From positions 1-45,565 of the forward strand of contig CAYPHJ010000031.1 of the NCBI GenBank assembly GCA_964410485.1: a stretch of 45,565 nt of DNA, written 5' to 3'. Numbering within the stretch: the first letter of the stretch is position 1; every line of letters starts with the position of its first letter. A program made the position numbers and the translations under genes. Below, piece after piece: positions 7,257-15,550 of the stretch. The stretch comes from CAYPHJ01 sp964410485 (GTDB lineage Bacteria > Desulfobacterota > Binatia > UBA9968). The notes beneath the pieces were generated by a model that saw only the letters and a list, made by a program, of their open reading frames with translations, was not told the origin of the DNA and made no database searches.

Positions 7257-9551
7257 ATGAAAGAACAGGATTATAGTGTTGTTGGACGAGCAGAGCCCAG
7301 AATTGACGGCGAGGAGAAGGTTACGGGCAGAGCTCTCTACACGGTTGACATCAACCTGCCGGGGATGGCTCATGGCAAGATTCTGCGCAGTCCACACGCC
7401 CACGCGCGTCTCGTTCGTGTCGACGGACGGAAGGCGGAAAAGCTGCCAGGCGTCTACGCGGTCATCACGAGAGATGATCAGCGCCGGCTCGGTATGTTCG
7501 GTGCGGCTTACAAAGATCAGAGTATCGTGGCTGTCGACAAGGTCCGTTATGCGGGCGATGCAGTGGCCGCTGTAGCGGCTGTAGACGAGGCAACGGCGGA
7601 AGAAGCCATCGGGATGATCGAGGTCGATTATGACGAGTTGCCTGCAGTGACCTCGATCAATGAGGCGTTGGCTCCCGGGGCTCCTTTGGTTCACGAGGCT
7701 TCCTCCAGTGGAGGCGAATTGATGGGCGAGCATTACGAGAGCCCCAAAGAATTCTTCGGCACGAACCTTTGTTACCGGTTCAACTACAGCAAGGGGAATG
7801 TAGAGCAAGGATTCGAAAAGTCCGATTACGTTTTTGAGCACACATTCACGTTTCCACGCGTGCAGCATTTCTCCATGGAACCGCACGTGACAGTTGCCCA
7901 TATGGAAACCGACCGACTTACCCTCTGGGCCGCTACGCAGGAGCCTTTTACGCTGCGCGAGCATCTGTCCGAAATATTTCACCTGCCGCTGAATAGGGTG
8001 CGCATTATCGTGCCGTACCTCGGAGGCGCCTATGGTGGAAAACTAGCGGTGAAAACCGAACCGCTGGCTGCAGCCTTGTCCTGGAAGGCGAGACGACCGG
8101 TGCGCCTCGCGCATTCCGTGGAAGAAAGCTTCAAAACCGTGACGCGCCATCCTGCCCGTTTTCGCATCAAAACCGGAGTCGCCAAGGATGGAAAGCTGGT
8201 CGCCCGCGAATGCCTGATTCACATGGAAACGGGAGCCTATGCGGATGCAGGCCCCCGTGTTACGCAGAAGGCGGGCTATCGATGTTTTGGGCCGTACCGG
8301 GTGCCGCACATGAAAACCGAAGCATATACCGTTTACACGAACACGGTACCGGCGGGCGCTTACCGTGGATTCGGCACTTTGCAAGTGACCTGGGCTTACG
8401 AATCGCAGATGGACATCATTGCGAAAAAGCTGGGCATGGATGCGCTCGAGTTCCGGCTTAAGAATCTTCTGAAGAAAGGTGAACTCTACACTCCGGGCGA
8501 TACGCCAGTCGATTGTGATCTGAAAGAAGGCCTGCTACGCGCGGCAAAGGAGATCGGCTGGGACGAGAGAGGCGGCCAGCCCAACCGTGGCAAGGGACTG
8601 GCCTGCTGTATGAAAGATGGCGGCGGCACCTACAAAGTCGCCAGTGCCGCAGTCAAAATGAATTCCGATGGCAGTGTCACGTTACTCACCGGGACTGTGG
8701 AGATCGGTCAGGGCGCGCGCACTGCGCTAAGTCAAATTGTCGCGGAAGAGCTGGGCATAGCCCTGAGTGGGATCAGTGTCGCTCAACTCGATACGGATGT
8801 GACTCCCTACGACGTCAACACGAACGCCAGCAGCTCAACCGTTGTCATGGGTCTCGCGGTGCAGCGAGCCGCGCAGGACTTGAAGCGCCAACTCATGCGC
8901 CATGCGGGAAAACTGCTCAAGGTCGACAAAGCTGAGATTAGTTGTCGTGACGGCGGCATTCACAGCCGAGATCAAAGCGTCTCTTTCGAAAAACTGATGC
9001 ACAAGATTTTTCTCTCAAAAGCCGGAGAGATTATTGGGCGAGGCACCTACCAGGACGTCAAGAGTTCGAAAGCCGCGCTTGGCGCGCGGACGACTTTTTG
9101 GGAAATCAGTTGGGGGGGAGCGGAAGTAGAAGTTGACGTGGAAACCGGGGAAGTCAAATTGTGGAAGTATGTTTCGTTGGCGGATGTGGGCAAAGCCATA
9201 CATCCGGTTCTTTGCGAGGGGCAGGATGAAGGCGGTGTAATGAACGCCATCGGGCACAGCCTACTCGAAGAGATGGTGTACGAGAACGGTCAACTTCTCA
9301 ATCCCAATCTCATTGATTATCGTGTCCCGACGTTCGAGACTCTGCCGAGATATTTCGAAACGATTCTGGTTGAGAACCAGAACGGTCCAGGTCCTTTTGG
9401 CTCGAAGGGAACGGGCGAAGGCGGTCTGCTGCCTGTCGCGCCAGCTATCGGCAACGCAGTCTATAATGCTATCGGTGTGAGAATGTACGATTTGCCTCTA
9501 ACCCCCGAGAAGGTTTGGCATGCAATCGAGGCAAGACGGAGACAGCGCTAA
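7257..9551 (+). CDS. Molybdopterin-binding large subunit of a xanthine-dehydrogenase-family hydroxylase
   Basis: This is the molybdenum-cofactor subunit (764 residues, family norm 750-800) of an aerobic- or anaerobic-type hydroxylase. Visible landmarks are the N-terminal a/b-hammerhead (KVTGRALYTVDINLPGM), GGAYGGK near residue 260, AGAYRGFG, VEIGQGARTAL, and the active-site glutamate loop KGTGEGGLLPVAPAI near the C-terminus. The AYRGFG motif differs from the AYRCSFR loop of form I CO dehydrogenase, so CO is not the likely substrate; nicotinate-, purine- or aroyl-CoA-type substrates remain open. The [2Fe-2S] and FAD subunits that normally adjoin are absent, so partners must come from elsewhere. 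I chose the ATG at 7257; another ATG lies at 7224, and neither has a well-spaced ribosome binding site. It is transcribed toward the TctA-TctB gene. Confidence 0.88.
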   Translation: MKEQDYSVVGRAEPRIDGEEKVTGRALYTVDINLPGMAHGKILRSPHAHARLVRVDGRKAEKLPGVYAVITRDDQRRLGMFGAAYKDQSIVAVDKVRYAGDAVAAVAAVDEATAEEAIGMIEVDYDELPAVTSINEALAPGAPLVHEASSSGGELMGEHYESPKEFFGTNLCYRFNYSKGNVEQGFEKSDYVFEHTFTFPRVQHFSMEPHVTVAHMETDRLTLWAATQEPFTLREHLSEIFHLPLNRVRIIVPYLGGAYGGKLAVKTEPLAAALSWKARRPVRLAHSVEESFKTVTRHPARFRIKTGVAKDGKLVARECLIHMETGAYADAGPRVTQKAGYRCFGPYRVPHMKTEAYTVYTNTVPAGAYRGFGTLQVTWAYESQMDIIAKKLGMDALEFRLKNLLKKGELYTPGDTPVDCDLKEGLLRAAKEIGWDERGGQPNRGKGLACCMKDGGGTYKVASAAVKMNSDGSVTLLTGTVEIGQGARTALSQIVAEELGIALSGISVAQLDTDVTPYDVNTNASSSTVVMGLAVQRAAQDLKRQLMRHAGKLLKVDKAEISCRDGGIHSRDQSVSFEKLMHKIFLSKAGEIIGRGTYQDVKSSKAALGARTTFWEISWGGAEVEVDVETGEVKLWKYVSLADVGKAIHPVLCEGQDEGGVMNAIGHSLLEEMVYENGQLLNPNLIDYRVPTFETLPRYFETILVENQNGPGPFGSKGTGEGGLLPVAPAIGNAVYNAIGVRMYDLPLTPEKVWHAIEARRRQR

Positions 9552-9560
9552 ACAGCGCGG

Positions 9561-9628
9561 ACCGTTCAACGGTGCGGACGTTCAAAGTTCAATCATGGAA
9601 CGGGATCGGGAACCTTGAACTTTTGAAC
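9561..9628. repeat. Intergenic inverted and direct GTTCAA repeats, possible two-way terminator
   Basis: Between two converging genes lie ACCGTT-C-AACGGT (9561-9573, perfect 6-bp palindrome) and the arms GTTCAAAGTTCAA (9580-9592) and TTGAACTTTTGAAC (9615-9628), which pair with one bulged base across 22 bases. Single GTTCAA/GGAAC units recur between and after them. A symmetrical structure here could end transcription from both sides, though no T-run is obvious. It resembles in style the GTTCCA array at 2391-2444. Confidence 0.65.
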
Positions 9629-9639
9629 TCTGGAACATT

Positions 9640-11664
9640 TCAACTTAAACCTAGCCAGATAAAGAGCTGCCCGTCCGGGAAGGGAATGCTCAAGCTATAG
9701 TCGAACAACGCGTAAAAGATCGTCCAAGTCAAAGCGGTCATGACTATCGTGATTGGCCATTTTTCTCTACCGGCCAGTTTGAGGTACAAAAGCATCGCCA
9801 CTGGTGTGGCGTAGAGAAAACCGACAAGCCATATCGCCACAAGAAAACCGATGAGCCAACCGATGATGCTGGCGTTGCGGCGATAAACGACCTCCGGCGA
9901 GAGGTCTGGCGCTCCTTCCCCCTCGCCTCCTATGGTTCTCTTTACCTTGCCCGTTAACACCAAGCTTAACTGAATGATCGCCAACGCCAGAACTGGTGTG
10001 CCTATCACCCAAGGGAAGAGACCGGCGCGATAACCGAAATCTCTACTCTGCCAGAGCGCTAAAGCAAGGACAAAGATTATTGTCGAGGTAAACACGGTAT
10101 CCCACAGCCGCGTTGCTCCCTTTTCGGGTTCAATTACTGGTTTTTGAGCGACTACCGCTTCGATCTCGGCTTTCCTTTTCTGTTCCCGTCGCTGTTTAAT
10201 AATGGGATAGAGAATACCGAGCAGAATGAGCGCAAAGATGATCACGACCCCCGGTCGCGCGAGCCAAGCCAGCCCATAGTTATCGGTGGCGAGAAAAAGC
10301 CTGTTTTCCATGAGCGGCCCCAAAACGAGACCGAGAAGCAGCGGCGGTCTTTGCCAGTCGAGCTTCACCATCACCCATCCCAGCGCACCGAAACCCAGGA
10401 CCACCAGCATGTCCTGAAACGCGTTTTTCTCGGCGAAACCACCCAAATAGATGAGCAGGATGATGAACGGGATGATGAGACTCCCGCGGACTTGGGTGAT
10501 CTTTGCCAGTTGGTTGAGAAACAAGAAGCAAATCCCGACTGTGATCAAGTTGGAAAGGACGATGATCCAGACGAACGAAAAGGTAAGGTCGAGTTTTCCC
10601 CTCGGCGGCGGCAGTAGCATGTCTGGGCCAGGCACGATTCCCTGGATGATAAAAGCCCCCAGGAGAATTGCCATGGTGACGCTGCCGGGAACCCCGAAGG
10701 CAACAGTAGGAATAAAGGCTCCCCCGAGCGAGGAGTTGTTGGCTGCTCCGGGGCCCAAGACGCCTTCCACAGCCCCCTTGCCAAAGCGCTCCTTGTTGGG
10801 TGAACTCTGGACCGCGTGGGCATAGGCAATCCACTGGCCCACGCCTCCTCCCATCCCGGGGATGAGCCCTATGTAGGCGCCCAAAGCGCTGCAGCGCATG
10901 ACCAACCGCCAGTGGCGAAACGTATCTTTTACTCCTTCCAGAACGCCGCCGAGTTTGCCAACTTTTTCCTTAGAGATGCTGCCGCCCTGTACTGCCAGGT
11001 CGATGACCTCAGGAATGGCAAACAGACCCACGGTTACAGGAACGAGCCCGATTCCATCCCAAAGAAACAGCTGGCCGAAAGTGTAACGTTGGATTCCTGA
11101 TATGGGATCCAACCCTACCATGGCCAAACAAAAACCTATCCCGCCGGCGAGGAGTCCCTTAATCAAATTCCCGCCACTGAGCGAGACGACGAAGGTCACC
11201 CCCAGTAGTCCGATCATAAAAAATTCCGGCGAGCCGAAAGTAAGAACCAAAGGGCGAACAATGGGAATTGAGGCGGCCAGGCAGAGCGCGCCAAAGACCG
11301 CGCCCACCAAAGAGCTCATCAGCACCGCGCCGAGAGCCCGCCCGGCCTCGCCTTTTTTGGCCATTGGATGGCCGTCAACGATCGTCGAAGCGGTGGTTGG
11401 TTCGCCCGGCACCCCAAAGAGGACGGACGTAATATCTCCCGTCGTTGCCGTCACCGCCGACATACCAAGAAGAAAAGCAAATGCTTCGACGGAGGACATC
11501 TTAAAAATAAAGGGAAGCATCAGCGCTAATGTTGTCGGGCCGCCGAGTCCGGGCAGAATTCCCACCCAAAAACCGATGGCAATGCCGATACACATCAGGC
11601 TAAAAGTGGTCGGATTCAGCACCTGATGGAAGCCGGAAACAAACGCTTGGAGCATTTCAAACAT
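9640..11664 (-). CDS. Tripartite tricarboxylate transporter permease, TctA-TctB fusion
   Basis: A 674-residue membrane protein. Residues 1 to about 490 form the large TctA permease with GFWVGILPGLGGPTTLALM, TSVLFGVPGEPTTA and FGVPGSVTMAILLGAF. After a charged linker (KQRREQKRKAEIEAVV) residues about 520-674 form the small TctB subunit with four membrane segments. Usually these are two separate genes followed or preceded by a tctC binding-protein gene; here they are one frame and no TctC lies in the window. The fused permease would take up carboxylates by sodium- or proton-coupled transport with a periplasmic TctC made elsewhere. Substrate is unknown. The upstream gap of 477 bases separates it from the divergent aldehyde dehydrogenase. 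Confidence 0.9.
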   Translation of the reverse strand: MFEMLQAFVSGFHQVLNPTTFSLMCIGIAIGFWVGILPGLGGPTTLALMLPFIFKMSSVEAFAFLLGMSAVTATTGDITSVLFGVPGEPTTASTIVDGHPMAKKGEAGRALGAVLMSSLVGAVFGALCLAASIPIVRPLVLTFGSPEFFMIGLLGVTFVVSLSGGNLIKGLLAGGIGFCLAMVGLDPISGIQRYTFGQLFLWDGIGLVPVTVGLFAIPEVIDLAVQGGSISKEKVGKLGGVLEGVKDTFRHWRLVMRCSALGAYIGLIPGMGGGVGQWIAYAHAVQSSPNKERFGKGAVEGVLGPGAANNSSLGGAFIPTVAFGVPGSVTMAILLGAFIIQGIVPGPDMLLPPPRGKLDLTFSFVWIIVLSNLITVGICFLFLNQLAKITQVRGSLIIPFIILLIYLGGFAEKNAFQDMLVVLGFGALGWVMVKLDWQRPPLLLGLVLGPLMENRLFLATDNYGLAWLARPGVVIIFALILLGILYPIIKQRREQKRKAEIEAVVAQKPVIEPEKGATRLWDTVFTSTIIFVLALALWQSRDFGYRAGLFPWVIGTPVLALAIIQLSLVLTGKVKRTIGGEGEGAPDLSPEVVYRRNASIIGWLIGFLVAIWLVGFLYATPVAMLLYLKLAGREKWPITIVMTALTWTIFYALFDYSLSIPFPDGQLFIWLGLS

Positions 11665-12045
11665 GGCGGCCCCTTACTCTAAAGCCCGGCCGGCCGAAAC
11701 ACGCCGGCAATGGCCTTCTCAGATTCTTTGCCGTCTGTGCAGCGGAGGTTTGCTCGAATCGATCGCATCTCCATCCCTTTGTTGGGCAGGATCACAGAAC
11801 TGTGGACTGCAAGTTTGCCTGTGCGGAAAGTGGGCCAAGGCTATCCGATCAATTGTGAAAAATCAACGGGTTGGTGCTATTTTATCTCAATGAAAACAGC
11901 CGGGCGGGAGGGGCGAGAACAAGCGCAAAACAGCGGAGAAGGGGAGAAACTCAGGGTCCTTCAAAGTACGTGAAAGGCCTTACGTAACATCTGCACCCGA
12001 TCTTTTTCCGGGACCAAGATCACGGTCAGTGATACGCTTTTGAGA
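11665..12045. other. Divergent intergenic region, no gene seen
   Basis: This stretch lies between the divergent TctA-TctB and aldehyde dehydrogenase genes. Its short frames on both strands have no recognisable protein features. I see no tRNA, no hairpin with T-run and no clear promoter for the permease gene. Confidence 0.5.
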
Positions 12046-12074
12046 TTGTTTTACCGTTGGCGCGGATTTAAAAT
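12046..12074 (+). promoter_or_regulatory. Possible promoter of the aldehyde dehydrogenase/aminotransferase pair
   Basis: TTGTTT (12046-12051) and TAAAAT (12069-12074, five of six -10 positions) are 17 bases apart. The -35 box keeps only the TTG. The predicted leader would be about 60 bases. Confidence 0.4.
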
Positions 12075-12128
12075 GAAGCCGATCAAGCAAACGTAACCGG
12101 TGATTCGGCCTGTTGGATGGTCGCTCGC

Positions 12129-12134
12129 AGGAGG
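12129..12134 (+). promoter_or_regulatory. Ribosome binding site of the aldehyde dehydrogenase
   Basis: AGGAGG seven bases before the ATG at 12142. It excludes the in-frame ATG at 12100 as the start. Confidence 0.85.
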
Positions 12135-12141
12135 TTTGTAC

Positions 12142-13632
12142 ATGTCGGATGTCTTCAAGAACTATATCGGTGGGCATTGGGTCGAGGCAAACTCTGGCAA
12201 TATATTCGAGAACCGCAATCCCGCCAATCGCAACGATCTCATTGGAGTGTTCCCGTTGTCCGGGGTGGAGGATGCCGATGAAGCGGTGCGCGCCGCCAAG
12301 CACGCCTTTCCGGCATGGCGCCGCGTGCCGGCCCCAAAGCGTGCCGAAATTCTCCAGCGTGTGGGTGAACTCCTACGCAAGCACAAGGAAGAGATCGCGC
12401 GGCTTATGACGCGAGAAATGGGGAAGGTGATCAAAGAAACCCGCGGGGACGTTCAGGAGGGAATTGACACCGCTTTCTATGCTGCCGGGGAAGGCCGGCG
12501 GCTATTTGGTCAAACTGCGCCTTCGGAGCTTCCGGACAAATTCGCCATGTCGGTGCGCGCGCCCGTCGGAGTTTGCGCATTGATCACGCCGTGGAATTTT
12601 CCCATGGCAATCCCGACGTGGAAATTGTTTCCGGCGCTTCTTTGCGGCAACACCGTCGTGCTCAAGCCGGCCGAGGACACACCGCATACGGCGGTCAAAC
12701 TGTTCGAGATCCTCGCCGAAGCGGGTGTCCCTGAGGGAGTTGCGAACCTGGTTCATGGACGCGGCGAAGAGGTGGGTGCCGCGCTCGTGAGCCACCGCGA
12801 CGTGAGCCTGGTTTCTTTCACCGGATCGGCGGCAGTGGGACGAGAAATCGCCGCCGCCTGTGGCCAGAATCTGAAACGCGTGTCTCTGGAGCTGGGAGGA
12901 AAGAACGCGCAGATCGTGATGGAGGACGCGGATTTGGAATTGGGGTTGGAAGGAGCGCTGTGGGGCGCGTTCGGAACCACAGGACAGCGCTGCACGGCCA
13001 CGAGTCGGCTGATCCTTCACCGCGAGATTAAAAATGAATTTACAGAAAAGCTCGTAGCACGCGCGGAGAAGATCAAAATCGGCGACGGGCTCGACGAAAA
13101 TGTCGACATGGGGCCATTGATCAATCAGGCCGCGCGTGAAAAGGTCCACCGCTACGTGCAGATCGGTAAGGATGAAGGGGCTCGACTGCTTATCGGCGGC
13201 TCGATCTATGAGGAAGGAAAGTGGATCGACGGTTATTTTTACCGCCCTACAATCTTCGACCAAGTAACCTCAAAAATGCGCATCGCGCAGGAGGAGATCT
13301 TTGGGCCGGTACTGTCGATCATAGAAGTCTCGAGCTTTGATGAGGCTATCGAGGTTCTCAATGACACGGTGTATGGGCTTTCCAGTTCGATATACACGCG
13401 GGATGTCGACAGGGCTTTTCGCGCTATGAGGGATATCGAAGCGGGGATTACGTATATTAATGGGCCGACCATCGGCGCCGAAGTCCACCTACCGTTCGGA
13501 GGGGTAAAAAACACCGGCAACGGTCATCGCGAGGCCGGCACGACGGTCTACGACATTTTTAGCGAATGGAAGTCGATTTACGTGGACTACTCGGGTAAGC
13601 TGCAAAAAGCTCAGATCGACAACGCAGAATAA
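12142..13632 (+). CDS. NAD(P)-dependent aldehyde dehydrogenase
   Basis: Oxidises an aldehyde to the acid. The 496-residue protein has the complete active site: Asn152 in TPWNFPMAIP, Lys175 in VLKPAED, the cofactor loop FTGSAAVG, general base Glu250 in LELGGKNAQ, and nucleophile Cys284 in GQRCTATSRL. The C-terminal block EEIFGPVLSII and LPFGGVKNTGNGHREAG is typical of the semialdehyde-oxidising members (alpha-ketoglutaric, succinic or aminoadipic semialdehyde dehydrogenases). The next gene, 64 bases downstream on the same strand, is a class III aminotransferase; such pairs convert an omega-amino acid to a semialdehyde and then to a dicarboxylate, as in GABA or lysine breakdown. The exact semialdehyde is not readable from sequence. 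A perfect AGGAGG fixes the start. Confidence 0.92.
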   Translation: MSDVFKNYIGGHWVEANSGNIFENRNPANRNDLIGVFPLSGVEDADEAVRAAKHAFPAWRRVPAPKRAEILQRVGELLRKHKEEIARLMTREMGKVIKETRGDVQEGIDTAFYAAGEGRRLFGQTAPSELPDKFAMSVRAPVGVCALITPWNFPMAIPTWKLFPALLCGNTVVLKPAEDTPHTAVKLFEILAEAGVPEGVANLVHGRGEEVGAALVSHRDVSLVSFTGSAAVGREIAAACGQNLKRVSLELGGKNAQIVMEDADLELGLEGALWGAFGTTGQRCTATSRLILHREIKNEFTEKLVARAEKIKIGDGLDENVDMGPLINQAAREKVHRYVQIGKDEGARLLIGGSIYEEGKWIDGYFYRPTIFDQVTSKMRIAQEEIFGPVLSIIEVSSFDEAIEVLNDTVYGLSSSIYTRDVDRAFRAMRDIEAGITYINGPTIGAEVHLPFGGVKNTGNGHREAGTTVYDIFSEWKSIYVDYSGKLQKAQIDNAE

Positions 13633-13696
13633 CCTGAAGCGTTGGAGGAGCGTTGGGTAATAACCGCAGGAAACTGATCAACCCGATTTGGCATAT

Positions 13697-15046
13697 ATGA
13701 AAATACCTGACATCAAGGTAAAGCCGCCGGGACCAAAGGCTCGTGCGCTGATCGAAAAGGATGAGAAGTTTAGCGCTCCGGCCTACGGCCGGGCTTATCC
13801 CCTCGTAGTTAAAGAAGGGCGGGGGATGGTTATTGAAGATGTCGACGGAAATCTGTTTTCTGATTTCATGGCCGGGATTGCAGTTGCCAGCACCGGGCAT
13901 TCTCATCCGCAAGTGGTGAAGGCGATTGAAGAACAAGCGCGGAAATTCCTACACATCTGTGGCAGCGACTTTTATTACGAGCCGATGGCCGAGTTGGTGG
14001 AGGTGCTTAGCAGGCTCGCACCGGGAGGAGGAACAAAAAAAATCTTTCTCACCAATTCCGGCACAGAAAGCGTGGAAGCCGCTTTTAAGCTGGCACGCTA
14101 CGCAACCCGGCGCAAGCATGTCATCGGCTTTTTTGGTGCGTTTCACGGTCGCACGATGGGATCGCTTTCTCTCACCGCTAGCCGATCCTCCCATAGAGCT
14201 CATTTCTCGCCGCTGATTCCTGACGTGCATCATGTTGCCTACGGCACATGTCATCGCTGTCCCTACAATTTGAAGTATGAATCCTGCGGCATTGAATGTG
14301 TGAATTACATTGAGAAGGTTCTCTTCCGCCACGAAGTCGCAGCCGAAGAAGTCGCCGCCATCTTCGTCGAACCCATTCAAGGCGAGGGTGGTTACGTCGT
14401 CCCTCCTCCCGAGTACCTGCCGATGTTGCGCGATCTTTGCCACCGCCACGGTATTCTGTTGGTGGCCGACGAGATTCAATCCGGCTTCGGACGCACCGGT
14501 AAGATGTTTGCAAGCGAGCATTGGGGAGTCGAACCGGACATCCTATGCGTCGGGAAGGGAATCGCCAGCGGGATGCCGCTCGGCGCAATGATCGCTCGAA
14601 GCGAGATCAGCACCTGGACGCACGGAAGTCACGGTTCGACCTTCGGCGGTAATCCGGTTGCGTGCGCCGCCGCGCTTGCGACCATCGGCATCATCGAAGC
14701 AGGGCTGGTGGAAAACGCCGCTGTCGTCGGCAGGTACCTCAAGCAAAGGCTCGATGAGTTGAAAGCGTCATACCGAGTCATTACTGATGTCAGAGGTTTG
14801 GGTCTGATGATCGGAGTGGAGCTAGCCGCGCCCGATGGCACAGCCCTGTCTTCATCTCAATTTCGTGACAACGTCATCAACAACTGTTTTGAAGCGGGTC
14901 TGTTGCTGTTGGGTTGCGGGGAGAGCACGATTCGTTTTTGTCCGCCGCTCATTGTCTCTCGCCGTGAGGTTGACCCTGCCCTGCAGGTTTTCGAGACGGC
15001 GCTCACAAAGGCGCTCGCAGCAGAATCTTCGGCGCTCGTTCACTGA
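13697..15046 (+). CDS. Class III (omega-) aminotransferase, GABA/acetylornithine family
   Basis: A PLP enzyme that moves an omega-amino group to a keto acid. The 449-residue protein has LTNSGTESVEAAFKLAR (phosphate cup), the GAFHGRTMG loop, Asp258 in LVADEIQSGFGRTG (pyridine-nitrogen contact), and Schiff-base Lys287 in DILCVGKGIASGMPLG. Between residues 185 and 201 four cysteines occur as C-x2-C-x8-C-x3-C. An insert of this kind is familiar in archaeal-type GABA and ornithine aminotransferases and might bind a metal. I chose the ATG at 13697; a TTG nine bases upstream is also in frame, and no strong ribosome binding site separates them. It pairs with the preceding aldehyde dehydrogenase. The end overlaps the converging TPR gene by seven bases. 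Confidence 0.92.
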   Translation: MKIPDIKVKPPGPKARALIEKDEKFSAPAYGRAYPLVVKEGRGMVIEDVDGNLFSDFMAGIAVASTGHSHPQVVKAIEEQARKFLHICGSDFYYEPMAELVEVLSRLAPGGGTKKIFLTNSGTESVEAAFKLARYATRRKHVIGFFGAFHGRTMGSLSLTASRSSHRAHFSPLIPDVHHVAYGTCHRCPYNLKYESCGIECVNYIEKVLFRHEVAAEEVAAIFVEPIQGEGGYVVPPPEYLPMLRDLCHRHGILLVADEIQSGFGRTGKMFASEHWGVEPDILCVGKGIASGMPLGAMIARSEISTWTHGSHGSTFGGNPVACAAALATIGIIEAGLVENAAVVGRYLKQRLDELKASYRVITDVRGLGLMIGVELAAPDGTALSSSQFRDNVINNCFEAGLLLLGCGESTIRFCPPLIVSRREVDPALQVFETALTKALAAESSALVH

Positions 15047-15525
15047 AGCTTGGTTTCCAGTTGTTCAATCAGTTGAAGCAACTCGGAGTCGTTGGGATGT
15101 TTCTCGAGCGCGCCGCGAAACTCTTCCAAAGCTCTCTGGAGCATTCCCTTGGCCAGGTAGAGCCGGCCTAGATTCAAATACGGAAAATGCCGGGGCTCAT
15201 AGCGTTTGGCCTTTTTGGCTCTTTCCAGCCACGGGATGGCCTCGTCGAGTTTCTGCTGCTGCATCAGGTATACACCGATGTCGTTGTAAGGATTGCCGAA
15301 CTCCGGATCAATTTCAATGGCAATTTCGCATTGCGCGATGGCTTCGTCAATTTTCCCTTGGAAGCTGTACGCCCAACCCAGATAGGTGTGTGCGTCGGCG
15401 GTCGGATATATGGCGATTGAGCTTTTATAGAGACGAATGGACTCGTCGAGGTCACCGAGCATCTGCCGATTCATCGCCTTCTGAATGAGGTCCATCGCCC
15501 GTTCCTTGTCTTTTGGTGTCGCCAC
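15040..15525 (-). CDS. TPR-repeat protein
   Basis: A small soluble protein of about 161 residues built from tetratricopeptide repeats. Visible units include LGDLDESIRLYKSSIAIYP, GWAYSFQGKIDEAIAQCEIA, VYLMQQQKLDEAIPWLERA and LGRLYLAKGMLQRALEEF. TPR arrays bind other proteins; no catalytic domain is present. I chose the GTG at 15525 (VATPKDKERAM) because AAGGG precedes it. The frame is open to a GTG at 15570, which would overlap the end of the upstream SDR gene by 20 bases. Its 3' end overlaps the aminotransferase gene tail to tail. Function unknown. Confidence 0.8.
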   Translation of the reverse strand: MATPKDKERAMDLIQKAMNRQMLGDLDESIRLYKSSIAIYPTADAHTYLGWAYSFQGKIDEAIAQCEIAIEIDPEFGNPYNDIGVYLMQQQKLDEAIPWLERAKKAKRYEPRHFPYLNLGRLYLAKGMLQRALEEFRGALEKHPNDSELLQLIEQLETKLQ

Positions 15526-15550
15526 GTTGCCCTTATTGCGATTGCTATTT

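Noticed and set aside
6801..7982. 393-codon open frame on the minus strand
   Set aside because: It is antisense to the end of the CCA-adding enzyme and the start of the molybdenum hydroxylase, both of which are intact, and its product has no family features.
10144..11626. Several plus-strand frames across the TctA-TctB gene
   Set aside because: They are antisense to the fused permease and show low-complexity charged text with no domain.
12502..13263. 253-codon minus-strand frame
   Set aside because: It lies wholly antisense to the aldehyde dehydrogenase, a clear gene with all catalytic residues; the frame is a shadow of biased codons.
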